NCBI GenBank assembly: GCA_905233965.1
Contig: CAJOFG010000060.1
Span: 10,286-17,554 of the forward strand
Direction of reading: 5' to 3'
DNA: 7,269 nt
DNA from: an uncultured Selenomonadaceae bacterium
Lineage (GTDB): Bacteria > Bacillota > Negativicutes > Selenomonadales > Selenomonadaceae
Shown here: positions 1 to 7,197 of the stretch, in pieces
Position numbering within the stretch: the stretch's first letter is position 1
Layout of the letters: each line of letters opens with the position of its first letter
Made by a program: the position numbers and the translations under genes
The notes under the pieces: generated by a model
Database searches by the model: none
What the model saw: only the letters and a program-made list of their open reading frames with translations
What the model was told of the DNA's origin: nothing

Positions 1-668
1 CCGTCAAAAAATCCGGCGCGAAATTTTTACGCGGAGGAGCTTTCAAGCCGCGAACTTCCCCGTACGATTTTCAAGGTCTGGGCGAAGAAGGTTTGAAACT
101 GCTCCGGAAAGTTGCCGACGAATTTGGTATGGGAGTCGTTACCGAAGTCGTGGACTCCGGCGATATTGAACTTATCGAAAGTTACGCGGACATTCTCCAA
201 GTCGGTGCGCGGAATATGCAAAATTTTCAAATGCTCAAAGCTTTGGGAAAATCGAAAAAACCGATCATGCTCAAGCGCGGACTTTCCGCAACGATAAGCG
301 AATGGTTGAACGCGGCGGAATATATTTTGAACGAAGGCAACGAGCAGGTTATTTTCTGCGAACGCGGAATACGGACTTACGAAACTTTCACGCGGAACAC
401 GTTCGACTTGTCAGCCGTCGCCGCGATTAAAGAACTTTCGCACCTGCCGATTGTCGCAGATCCCAGTCACGGAACCGGTCGCCGTTCAATGGTTGCGCCG
501 ATGTCAAGACCGGCAATAGCTGCCGGCGCGGACGGTTTGATAATCGAAGTGCACCCGCACCCGGAAATTGCGAAGTCGGACGGCAACCAATCTTTAACGC
601 CGGAAAGTTTCGACGAGTTGACGAAAAGTTTAAGCGCGATAGCAAATGCGGTGGGCAGAAAAATATGA
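1..668 (+). CDS. aroF: 3-deoxy-7-phosphoheptulonate (DAHP) synthase, C-terminal part
   Basis: The enzyme condenses phosphoenolpyruvate with erythrose 4-phosphate, the first step of the shikimate pathway to aromatic amino acids. The gene is cut by the window edge: the first whole codon is at base 3 and 221 residues remain. Full-length members of this class (type I-beta, the AroF/KDO8P-synthase-like TIM barrel) have roughly 340. Visible family blocks in order are [16 protein letters not shown] near the left edge, [12 protein letters not shown], the PIMLKRG segment, [20 protein letters not shown] (bases 459-485), LIIEVHP and SDGNQSL. From family knowledge, the His of DPSH, the Glu of IEVH and the Asp of SDG bind the catalytic metal. 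The fourth ligand, a Cys, lies in the missing N-terminal part, so whether a regulatory N-terminal domain is present cannot be judged. The stop overlaps the tyrA start in an ATGA, which implies co-transcription and translational coupling. No damage is seen in this part. Confidence 0.93.
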   Translation, partial: VKKSGAKFLRGGAFKPRTSPYDFQGLGEEGLKLLRKVADEFGMGVVTEVVDSGDIELIESYADILQVGARNMQNFQMLKALGKSKKPIMLKRGLSATISEWLNAAEYILNEGNEQVIFCERGIRTYETFTRNTFDLSAVAAIKELSHLPIVADPSHGTGRRSMVAPMSRPAIAAGADGLIIEVHPHPEIAKSDGNQSLTPESFDELTKSLSAIANAVGRKI

Positions 669-1555
669 GCGGCGAATTTAAAAATCAAATGCCGAAAACT
701 TTGGCGATAATCGGTGTCGGTTTAATCGGCGGGTCGCTCGGTCTTTGTCTGAAAGAAAAATTAGGCGACGAAATTTTTATAACCGGACTTTGTCGAACGG
801 AAAAATCAATGCGCCGGGCGTTTGAACTCGGCGCGGTGGATTTTGCGTCCTCCGACGTTGAAAAAGTTGTCGGCGATGCGGAAATACTGCAAATAATTCC
901 GGAAGTGAAAAAAATTTTGCCTTACCTCAAACCCGGAACGATAATCACCGACGCGGGCAGTACGAAAAAATTTATTTGGCAGGAGATGAAAAAAATTCTC
1001 CCGCCGGATATTTACTACATTGCCGGGCATCCGATGACGGGGCGCGAAAAATCCGGAGTGACGGCGGCGAAAAAAGATTTGTTCAAAAATAAAGCCTACG
1101 TTATCGCGGAAAAAACCGGCGCACCTCCGGAAGTACACGAAAAATTGATGCGACTTCTCCGGCTGACCGAAGCAAATTTTTTGGAGATCGACATTTCCGA
1201 ACATGACAGGTGCGCGGCGATTATCAGCCACGTTCCGCACGTCACGGCGGCGGCTCTGGTAACTTTGCTGAATCGTGCCGGCAATGATTTAAATTCTTGC
1301 CTGAAACTTATCGGCGGCGGTTTCAAAGACACGACGCGAATTGCAAGCTCAAACGCGGATATGTGGGCTGATATTTGCATGACGAATCCCGAAGAAATTT
1401 CTGCCGGCTTGGAGGATTTGCAAAATATTTTGGGCGAAGTCGTCAAGGCGATAAAAAATCGCGACAGGCAAGCGGTACACGATTATTTCGCGAAGTCAAA
1501 AGAGCGTCGCGACGAAATTTTGGAAAAAGTCGAGAAAAAATTTGATCCGAACTGA
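665..1555 (+). CDS. tyrA: Prephenate dehydrogenase, with an apparent internal deletion
   Basis: The enzyme oxidatively decarboxylates prephenate to 4-hydroxyphenylpyruvate using NAD(P)+, in the tyrosine branch of aromatic biosynthesis. The 296-residue product has an N-terminal Rossmann domain (GVGLIGGS, residues 17-24) and the C-terminal helical dehydrogenase domain. The conserved blocks are AGHPMTGRE (120-128, His122 in the active site), ISHVPH (187-192) and [14 protein letters not shown] (217-230). No ACT regulatory domain follows. The ATG at 665 overlaps the aroF stop. A second ATG at 689 has no ribosome binding site, so the coupled start is preferred. One oddity: after GDAE (residue 73) the protein passes directly to [12 protein letters not shown]. 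Relatives have about seven more residues here, the hydrophobic strand ending in a Thr-Pro or similar that lines the cofactor pocket. The identification is secure; whether this exact sequence encodes an active enzyme is doubtful. No convincing terminator follows the stop. Confidence 0.93.
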   Translation: MSGEFKNQMPKTLAIIGVGLIGGSLGLCLKEKLGDEIFITGLCRTEKSMRRAFELGAVDFASSDVEKVVGDAEILQIIPEVKKILPYLKPGTIITDAGSTKKFIWQEMKKILPPDIYYIAGHPMTGREKSGVTAAKKDLFKNKAYVIAEKTGAPPEVHEKLMRLLRLTEANFLEIDISEHDRCAAIISHVPHVTAAALVTLLNRAGNDLNSCLKLIGGGFKDTTRIASSNADMWADICMTNPEEISAGLEDLQNILGEVVKAIKNRDRQAVHDYFAKSKERRDEILEKVEKKFDPN

Positions 1556-1679
1556 AAAAATTTTTTTATCCGGCAGGAAAAATTATTTCTTTGGTGAAAA
1601 AGTACTCAGATTTTTTTACGTTGCGGCAAAAAAAATTGTCGCTTGCGGAATTATTTCAAGAGGTCGGGATTCGGCGGTT

Positions 1680-1739
1680 GGCAACTTTCATTTGTTTGGT
1701 TGCCGTAAAATCTCAAACAAGTGAAAAAAAGCAGTTGCC
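1680..1739 (+). promoter_or_regulatory. Leader inverted repeat upstream of the chemoreceptor gene
   Basis: The 207-base gap between tyrA and the chemoreceptor gene holds GGCAAC at 1680-1685 and two copies of its complement, GTTGCC, at 1699-1704 and 1734-1739. The first copy would give a six-pair hairpin with a 13-base loop. The second would give a competing long-range pairing that ends eight bases before the Shine-Dalgarno sequence. This could be chance in such a short stretch. I see no known riboswitch, no confident sigma70 promoter and no flagellar-type (sigma28) promoter in the gap. Confidence 0.2.
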
Positions 1740-1747
1740 GTCTTACG

Positions 1748-1754
1748 AAGGGGG
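1748..1754 (+). promoter_or_regulatory. Ribosome binding site that sets the chemoreceptor start
   Basis: AAGGGGG lies eight bases before the ATG at 1763. It decides between that ATG and an upstream in-frame GTG at 1721 that has no such site; the GTG would add 14 residues that look nothing like a receptor N-terminus. Confidence 0.75.
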
Positions 1755-1762
1755 AAAAATTA

Positions 1763-3517
1763 ATGCAGTGGATGAACAACATGAAGGTAGTGTACAAGTT
1801 ACTGATACTTGACGTGGTAGCTTTGGTTTGTACGGCTATCTTGGGTCTCGTCGGGTACACGGCGGTGGACGAAGCGAAAAGTAAATTGGAGACGATGTAC
1901 AAAACTTACTTCAACTCCGTTTACCACGTCGGCAGAATTCGTTACAACATAAGGTATGCACAAATTCAGGCGGCAATGGCTCCGCTCTCCGATGATCCTT
2001 CACTTTTCCAATCGCGCAAAGACAAATTCGACAACGCGATAAAAGATGGTCAGGCATCTCTTGCCGAATACGAAAAAATTGTTGCGGGTGATCCGGCGTT
2101 GGTCGCGCAACTCGAACCGATTAAAAAAGATTTGGATGCGTTCACAAAGGCCGCAAGCCAATCTCTTGCTTTGAGACCGCCCGCAAATGCGGCAACCGAC
2201 AGAATGGCAATGGCAGACCACAGAAACAGAGCAATGGATTTGTATGAAGATGAGGTCATGCCGAAAGCGGTTGCACTCGGCGACATATCCTCCGAATTGC
2301 AGTCAGCCGTCATCGAACACGCCGAAGAAATGATGGCACAGAGTGAATCCGACATCAAGGCTACGATTATGCAAATGATAATTGCCTGCGTTATCGTGGC
2401 TCTTCTCCTCATCGGTATCAGTTTCTTCATCGTCAAAGCAATCACCAATCCGCTCGATCATATGATTCGCGTATTCGCAAAACTCAAAGACGGCGACTTC
2501 CGTCCGTCAAAACACGCTCCGGAACCTCGCGGCGACGAATTCGGCGCGATGGAAGAGGCCGTAAACGATATGCGCAATACAATCAACAAACTTATGCGTC
2601 AAACCAGCGTTTCGGCTGAACAGTTGGCGGCCTCCTCTCAAGAGTTGACCGCAAGTGCTCACCAATCCGCTCAAGCGTCCGAACAGGTCGCGCAGTCCGT
2701 CACCACTTCCGCAAGCGCGGTCGTCGAACAGCAACAAGATGTCGGCGAAGCAATGGAAGCTATCGACGGTGCAATGGATTCCATCAACCTCTTGCAGAAA
2801 ACGGCAACTTCGGTATCCGACCATGCGGCAGAGTCCAACTCCGAAGCGGTCACCGGCAGCGAAGCGGTCGAAACGGCAGTCAATCAGATTATCAGCGTCG
2901 AACAAATCGTCAACAGCTCCGCAACTACGGTTGACAAACTCGGAAAACGTTCTCAAGAAATCGGACAAATCGTCGAGGCCATCAGCGGCATCGCGGAACA
3001 AACAAACCTCCTCGCACTCAACGCGGCTATCGAGGCTGCACGCGCCGGCGAACACGGTCGCGGATTTGCGGTCGTTTCCGAAGAAGTCCGCAAACTTGCT
3101 GAAGAATCTCAAGAAGCGGCACAACGTATCGGTACCCTTATCTCCGACATTCAAGCGGATACAACCGCCGCCGTCGATTCCATGCAGAAAGGTAACGCGG
3201 CTGTTAAAGAAGGCACTCAGTCCGTCGAAAAACTTCGCGAAACCTTCGACAAAATCCGGGTCGCGTCCGACAACGTCGCAACCGAAGCGCGCAACATGGT
3301 TCAAGAACTCGGCGCGGTTGCGGAAGCCACAAACAAGATCAAATCGAAATCTCAAAAAATTTCCGAAGCGGGCGGCAAAGTTTCCAGCGAAATGGAAAGT
3401 GTTTCCGCCGCATCTCAAGAGCAATCCGCATCTGCGGAAGAAATTGCATCCGCCAGCGACGAACTTGCAAGACTTGCTCAAGGTCTGCAGAACTCTTTGC
3501 AGGTATTCCAATTCTAA
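1763..3517 (+). CDS. Methyl-accepting chemotaxis protein (transmembrane chemoreceptor)
   Basis: This is an inner-membrane receptor that would signal through CheW and CheA to the flagellar motor or a related output. The 584-residue product has transmembrane segment 1 at about residues 11-33, an extracytoplasmic region of about 165 residues rich in helix formers (resembling the four-helix-bundle MCP sensor class), and transmembrane segment 2 at about 201-224. A HAMP linker follows at about 225-277, then a long coiled-coil signalling domain to the end. The hairpin tip that docks CheA and CheW is clear at about 404-440 ([20 protein letters not shown] and following residues). Gln/Glu-rich flanking helices such as [11 protein letters not shown] are likely methylation sites. 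The C-terminus ends VFQF without an NWETF-type pentapeptide, so no CheR/CheB tether is seen. The ligand cannot be inferred. Codon use differs from the neighbours: more C-ending codons and almost no AAATTT runs. The gene is a single unit with a strong terminator behind it. Confidence 0.96.
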   Translation: MQWMNNMKVVYKLLILDVVALVCTAILGLVGYTAVDEAKSKLETMYKTYFNSVYHVGRIRYNIRYAQIQAAMAPLSDDPSLFQSRKDKFDNAIKDGQASLAEYEKIVAGDPALVAQLEPIKKDLDAFTKAASQSLALRPPANAATDRMAMADHRNRAMDLYEDEVMPKAVALGDISSELQSAVIEHAEEMMAQSESDIKATIMQMIIACVIVALLLIGISFFIVKAITNPLDHMIRVFAKLKDGDFRPSKHAPEPRGDEFGAMEEAVNDMRNTINKLMRQTSVSAEQLAASSQELTASAHQSAQASEQVAQSVTTSASAVVEQQQDVGEAMEAIDGAMDSINLLQKTATSVSDHAAESNSEAVTGSEAVETAVNQIISVEQIVNSSATTVDKLGKRSQEIGQIVEAISGIAEQTNLLALNAAIEAARAGEHGRGFAVVSEEVRKLAEESQEAAQRIGTLISDIQADTTAAVDSMQKGNAAVKEGTQSVEKLRETFDKIRVASDNVATEARNMVQELGAVAEATNKIKSKSQKISEAGGKVSSEMESVSAASQEQSASAEEIASASDELARLAQGLQNSLQVFQF

Positions 3518-3550
3518 AAAAATTTTTACAACGGATACAAAAAAATTTTT

Positions 3551-3585
3551 CCCCGAGAGGACTTCTCCTTTCGGGGATTTTTTTT
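3551..3585 (+). terminator. Rho-independent terminator of the chemoreceptor gene
   Basis: An 11-pair stem with one G-U pair runs from CCCCGAGAGGA (3551-3561) through a four-base CTTC loop to TCCTTTCGGGG (3566-3576). It is followed by A and eight T residues. It begins 33 bases after the receptor stop codon. Confidence 0.93.
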
Positions 3586-3632
3586 CATGCCGACATAAAA
3601 AAATTCCGGCTGACAAAGTGTTAAAAAATAAA

Positions 3633-3661
3633 TTTACAAAATTTTTTTGCCGTGATAATAT
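3633..3661 (+). promoter_or_regulatory. Predicted sigma70-type promoter for the DUF362 gene
   Basis: TTTACA (3633-3638) and TAATAT (3656-3661) are separated by 17 bases and lie about 85 bases before the DUF362 start, just after the upstream terminator. The region is very A/T-rich, so a chance match is possible. An overlapping GATAAT at 3654 is an alternative -10. The leader also holds a weak GCGGC/GCCGC hairpin at 3690-3709. Confidence 0.45.
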
Positions 3662-3746
3662 ATCCTCCGGCAGGGGATACGATTTTTTTGCGGCTCATTT
3701 TTTTGCCGCGATGATTTTTTATACAGATTGAAGGAGGAAATTTTTT

Positions 3747-4656
3747 ATGGCAAACAAACAGGCTCCGGTTGTCGGCAGTAAAAATGTTACCGGCGAAAAT
3801 TATAAAGGTTCCGCCGCGAAAGTTTATTTCACGAAAAAAATTGATGCCGAACATCTCATCAAACTTTACAAAATGGTTGACGAAAATATTTTCGGCAAAG
3901 TTGCAATCAAACTTCACACCGGCGAAAAACACGGTCCGAACATTTTGCCGCGCGATATGGTTCAGGCGTTCCAAGCTCAAGTGCCGGATTCAAAAATCGT
4001 CGAGTGTAAAGCGCGTATGACATTCAAAAACCCTAAACCACGGAAGAGTAACGTTTAGATTTTTGAGATGCCAACGATTCGGCAAGCGCAAGTTGTCGGC
4101 GGCAAAGGCTGTCATCTTTTCTGTCGACGTCACGATGGGCGGACACATGACGGACTACGACTCAATGATAGTTTTGACGCATTTCAAAGGTCACTACATG
4201 GGCGGATTCGGCGGCTCGATGAAAAATATTGCAATCGGTTGCGCGTCCGGGCATATCGGCAAGGCTCAAGTTCACGGGCTCGGCGTTGAAGTTCCGGAAG
4301 ATTTTCAAAAGTGGCCGGTAAAAGAAGTTTTCATGGAATGTATGTGTGACTCGGCGCGGGCGACTTGCGATTATTTCGGCAAGCATATAATTTTCCTGAA
4401 TGTCATGCGCCGGCTCAGCGTCGATTGTGACTGCGCGGGAGTGACTGCCGCAGAACCGACGATGAACGACATCGGAATTTGCGCGTCGACGGATATTTTG
4501 GCGATTGACCAGGCTTGCGTCGATATGGTTTACAACGCGTCGGACAGCGCGGACTTGAAAGAGAGAATCGAAACCCGTGTCGGTATGCGTCAACTTTCGG
4601 CGATGGCGGAATCCGGACTCGGTAATACTCAATACGAATTGATTGAAATCGACTGA
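3747..4656 (+). pseudogene. DUF362-family protein gene broken by internal frame changes
   Basis: Two reading frames together resemble one DUF362 protein, a family of uncertain function that in longer members carries iron-sulfur sites. The first part (ATG at 3747, with an AAGGAGG site at 3731-3737) reads normally through VYFTKKI, GKVAIKLHTGE and ILPRDMVQAFQAQVPDSKIVEC, then leaves the family pattern and stops at 4056-4058. The second part is in the +1 frame and rejoins the family at about base 4075 (FGKRKL), then HMTDYDSMIVLTHFKGH, GGFGGSMKNIAIGCASGHIG, LSVDCDCAGV and DILAIDQACVDMVY, ending YELIEID at a stop at 4654-4656. Between them the third frame carries fragments that look native (AYDI, TTEE, LDF, DAN at about 4013-4073), interrupted by stops. 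At least two frame changes are therefore likely. The spacer also seems about 15 residues short. The second part has no ribosome binding site of its own. This is either a true pseudogene or a local sequence error. Confidence 0.8.
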
Positions 4657-4674
4657 CGAAAAATTTTTTTCGGC

Positions 4675-4710
4675 GGCAAGTCGGCTTTTGTGTCCGGCTT
4701 GTCTTTTTTT
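4675..4710 (+). terminator. Rho-independent terminator after the DUF362 gene
   Basis: A ten-pair stem with two G-U pairs joins GGCAAGTCGG (4675-4684) and CCGGCTTGTC (4694-4703) across a nine-base loop. Seven T residues follow (4704-4710). It lies 18 bases past the stop codon and isolates this gene from the next operon. Confidence 0.9.
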
Positions 4711-4728
4711 ATTTGCGCGACATGAAAA

Positions 4729-4757
4729 TTGCCGGGCTTAAACGTCCGTGTTATAAT
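4729..4757 (+). promoter_or_regulatory. Strong sigma70-type promoter with extended -10
   Basis: TTGCCG (4729-4734), a 17-base spacer and a perfect TATAAT (4752-4757) preceded by TGT (extended -10, TGnTATAAT). It lies between the preceding terminator and the start at 4811 and should drive the three-gene operon that follows. Confidence 0.8.
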
Positions 4758-4810
4758 CAAGCCGAATCGAAAAAATTTGAGAATCATACCGCAAGGGGTG
4801 AAATAAAAAA

Positions 4811-5992
4811 ATGCGCGTTTTGCTCGTCACGATGAGTGACCAAATAAATTTTTTGTTGTCGAATGTTTTAAAACCCGATTTGGATTATTCGGCAATGGTT
4901 GTTGACAGTCCGGAGGTAACGAAAAAATTTTTTGAAGATGCCGGCGTGAATTTTGAAAATATTTTTCCGTTTTACGAATTGGAAGAGTGCTTGGATAATT
5001 TTTATTACGACTTTGTGCTTTGCGTTTCAAATTCCGGAACGGTTTGGAACATACATGAACGTTTCCGGGATTACGGGTTGCCGCAGAATAAATTTTTGCA
5101 TTTCTGCTTGGCGTTGAACAGCGCGAACAACGATTTTTTGGTTAAACGAAGTTTGAAATATTACCAAGAGCATTTCGAAGAATTTGATATGTTTGCAACC
5201 GGAATAAGTTACACCGCCGTTGCTCTCGACGCGACAAAATTTGAAGGCAGAAAACTTTTCAATTTCGGAAGATCGAGTCAAGATTTGTACTACGATTATA
5301 AAATTGCGAAATTCGTTCTCTCCGAAACGGAAGGTAAGGAAAAAATAAAATACGCGCTTATCGGACTTGCTCCGGAAAGTTTTCATTACGATTTATCGAA
5401 GTCATACGCGACGGCCGGCAGACTGTTCCAATATTTTGTCGCCTTCGATGATTTACATAATTTTTGGTTGCCGCAAGAAGAGTACAGAAAAATTTTCCGG
5501 GAACATTTTTTGAGTTTTGAGATCACGCACGAATTTGAGCTCGATGAAAACAATCCCGGTCTTGAACGCGGCGTTGCTGTCGGTATCAACCTTTACGACA
5601 AAGTGAACGCGAAGAAAAGTATTTATTCCGGCAGGGCAAAGAATTATCCTGAAACGCGGGAGGAGAACATAAAAATTTTGGACGACTACCTGACTTTGTG
5701 CGAAAAAAGTAATGTTCGCCCGATAATGTTTCTGCCGCCCATGCACAAAATAGCGATTGAATGTACCGACAAAAAAAGATTGAACGAATTTTATTATCTC
5801 GTGAACGAGGCGGTAAAAAAACATTCCGGCGCAAAATTTTTGGACGGTTGGAAAATGCCGGGATTCACCGACGACGATTTTTACAACCCGCCGCATTTAA
5901 ATTTGCAGGGCTCGGCAAAGTTCAGCGAAATTTTCGATAAAGCAATTCGGCATTGGGAGGAGAAGGAAAAATTGAACGGAGGAGCAAAATGA
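4811..5992 (+). CDS. Uncharacterised protein with SGNH-hydrolase-like region
   Basis: I cannot name this 393-residue protein. It has no signal peptide or membrane segment, so it is probably cytoplasmic. Residues 1 to about 98 look like an alpha/beta nucleotide- or sugar-binding-like domain (MRVLLVTMSD start, buried DFVLCVSNSG at 67-76, then YGLPQNKFLHF). This resembles the N-terminal regions of some polysaccharide-related enzymes but has no glycine-rich GxGxxG loop. The rest carries SGNH/DltD-like blocks: ATGISYTAVALD (129-140, Ser133 as candidate nucleophile), FNFGRSSQDLYYDYKIA (150-166), RPIMFLPPMH (303-312) and DDDFYNPPHLNLQGSAKFSE (354-373, His362 as candidate catalytic His). Some relatives have Asp where this protein has Asn359; Asp356 could serve instead. 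The ATG at 4811 follows AAGGGGTG (4793-4800) and a strong promoter. The stop overlaps the tatD start (ATGA). A role in modifying surface glycans is possible but is only inference. Confidence 0.85.
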   Translation: MRVLLVTMSDQINFLLSNVLKPDLDYSAMVVDSPEVTKKFFEDAGVNFENIFPFYELEECLDNFYYDFVLCVSNSGTVWNIHERFRDYGLPQNKFLHFCLALNSANNDFLVKRSLKYYQEHFEEFDMFATGISYTAVALDATKFEGRKLFNFGRSSQDLYYDYKIAKFVLSETEGKEKIKYALIGLAPESFHYDLSKSYATAGRLFQYFVAFDDLHNFWLPQEEYRKIFREHFLSFEITHEFELDENNPGLERGVAVGINLYDKVNAKKSIYSGRAKNYPETREENIKILDDYLTLCEKSNVRPIMFLPPMHKIAIECTDKKRLNEFYYLVNEAVKKHSGAKFLDGWKMPGFTDDDFYNPPHLNLQGSAKFSEIFDKAIRHWEEKEKLNGGAK

Positions 5993-6771
5993 ATTTTACG
6001 GATACTCATTGTCACTTGGAAGACGAAAAATTTTCGGACGACTTGCCGGATGTTTTGAGCCGCGCAAAAAATTCCGGTGTGAGTCGAATAATAAATTTCG
6101 GCAGTACGCTTGAAAGCTCGGAGCTTGTAACGGAGCTTGCCGGGAAATTTGATTTTCTGTTCGCCGGCGTGGGGATTCACCCGGAGGAAACGGAAAATTT
6201 TTTTGAGAACGGCACGCCGGATAAACTTGCCGAACTCGCGAAAAATAAAAAAGTCGTCGCAATCGGCGAAATCGGTCTTGACTATCATTGGGAAAAATCT
6301 TCCGAAGGCAGAGAGATTCAGAAAAAAATTTTCGTCGCGCAACTCGATTTGGCGCGTCAATTAAATTTGCCGGTCTGCATACATGACCGCGAAGCACACG
6401 GCGACACTTTGGAAATTTTGAAACGCGAAGGTAAAGGTCTGCGCGGAGTTTTGCACTGTTATTCCGGCAGTCCGGAAATGGCGAAAGAAATTTTCAAACT
6501 CGGTTGGCTCATCGGGATTGACGGTCCTTTGACTTTCAAAAATTCCGCAAAAATTCCGGAAGTCGTCAAAGCCGCGCCGCGTGAAATGATTCTGCTTGAA
6601 ACGGACGCTCCCTATCTTGCGCCGACACCCAATCGCGGGAAAAGGAACGAGCCGGCGTATTTAATCGACATCGCGAAAAAAGTTGCGGAAGTCCGGAATG
6701 AAGAACTTGAGGAGGTCGCCCGATACACGACGGAGAACGCGGAAAGACTTTACAATTTGAACGGAGGTTGA
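5989..6771 (+). CDS. tatD: TatD-family metal-dependent hydrolase (putative deoxyribonuclease)
   Basis: This is a cytoplasmic TIM-barrel hydrolase of the TatD/YcfH family, whose studied members have metal-dependent DNase or 3'-5' exonuclease activity; the physiological substrate is uncertain. The 260-residue product is full length. It shows the metal-binding blocks in order: TDTHCHL (His7, His9), GEIGLDYH (Glu94), IHDREAHGD (His132), LHCYSGS (His156) and LLETDAPYLAP (Asp206). The closing KRNEPAY block (218-224) is also present. The ATG at 5989 overlaps the upstream stop and follows a GGAGGAG site at 5979-5985. A further-upstream in-frame start at 5953 would only add residues unlike the family, so it is rejected. 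Its neighbours are the SGNH-like gene upstream and the DUF4127 gene downstream, probably in one transcript. Nothing appears damaged. Confidence 0.93.
   Translation: MNFTDTHCHLEDEKFSDDLPDVLSRAKNSGVSRIINFGSTLESSELVTELAGKFDFLFAGVGIHPEETENFFENGTPDKLAELAKNKKVVAIGEIGLDYHWEKSSEGREIQKKIFVAQLDLARQLNLPVCIHDREAHGDTLEILKREGKGLRGVLHCYSGSPEMAKEIFKLGWLIGIDGPLTFKNSAKIPEVVKAAPREMILLETDAPYLAPTPNRGKRNEPAYLIDIAKKVAEVRNEELEEVARYTTENAERLYNLNGG
6763..6767 (+). promoter_or_regulatory. Ribosome binding site that sets the DUF4127 start
   Basis: GGAGG overlaps the end of tatD. It is nine bases before the TTG at 6777 but directly abuts the other in-frame TTG at 6768, so 6777 is the better start. There is no ATG near the expected N-terminus. 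Confidence 0.6.
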
Positions 6772-6776
6772 AAATT

Positions 6777-7197
6777 TTGAGCAGGACAATATTTTTTTTG
6801 ACGATTATTTTCGGCGTAATAATTTTTCTCGCGCCGAAAACTTTTGCCGAAGAGGTCGGAGCGGGGAAAAAAATTTTGTACGTCCCGATTGACAGTCGCC
6901 CGATAAATTTGAATCAAACGGTTGAGGTTGCGGCGTGTGCCGGCTACGAAATTGTTTTTCCGCCGGAAGAATTTTTGGGAACGAAAACAAGTCCCGGACA
7001 GCCGGAAAAACTTTGGGAGTGGATAAACGAGAACGCGCGCGGAGTCGATGCGGCTGTAATTTCGACCGACGCGATGATTTACGGAAGTTTGATAAATTCC
7101 CGCAAACACGCTTTGACGAACGAAGAAATTTTGAACCGGGCAAAAAATTTTTACGACTTCAAGAAAAAATTTCCCGGACTTCCGATTTATCTTTCAG
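6777..7197 (+). CDS. Secreted DUF4127-family protein, N-terminal part
   Basis: DUF4127 is a family of unknown function; members begin with a short, strongly conserved ILYVP-type block. With TTG at 6777 as start, residues 4-20 are hydrophobic and are followed by KTFA, then EE, a good signal peptide with predicted cleavage after Ala24. This suggests export. The mature protein opens KKILYVPIDSRPINLNQT (31-48), then VFPPEEFLGTK, VDAAVISTDAMIYGSLINSR and FPGLPIYLS, all matching the family pattern. At about 7197 the match stops: the open frame continues to the window edge but reads residues unlike the family, while the complementary strand carries the expected continuation. The coding end given here is that junction, not a stop codon. 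The gene lies six bases past the tatD stop, in the same operon. Confidence 0.8.

Noticed and set aside
1556..1642. Hairpin GCGGCAA/TTGTCGC (1623-1642) as a terminator for aroF-tyrA
   Set aside because: The stem is only seven pairs with a wobble and is followed by TTGCGGAATT, not a T run. It may be chance.
1591..1812. Possible small gene between tyrA and the chemoreceptor (GTG start, 73 codons)
   Set aside because: There is no ribosome binding site at a useful distance, it overlaps the receptor start, and the product has no recognisable feature.
2507..3616. Long open frame (369 codons) on the minus strand across the chemoreceptor gene
   Set aside because: It lies antisense to a clear, complete receptor gene. 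It is Phe/Arg/Cys-rich with no recognisable motif and extends through the terminator, so it is a codon-bias shadow.
2655..3731. Long plus-strand frame (358 codons) inside and beyond the chemoreceptor gene
   Set aside because: It is Ser/Pro/Lys/Arg-rich low-complexity sequence in the wrong frame of a conserved gene, and it runs through the terminator and the next promoter region.
3663..3738. TCCTCC at 3663-3668 could pair with GGAGGA at 3733-3738 and hide the DUF362 ribosome binding site
   Set aside because: The predicted promoter -10 ends at 3661, so the TCCTCC would lie at or before the transcription start and would mostly be absent from the RNA.
4021..4068. Programmed +1 frameshift joining the two DUF362 reading frames
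   Set aside because: A single shift would read residues unlike the family across the join, and native-looking fragments sit in the third frame. There is no typical slippery site with a stimulating structure, and decay or error explains it better.
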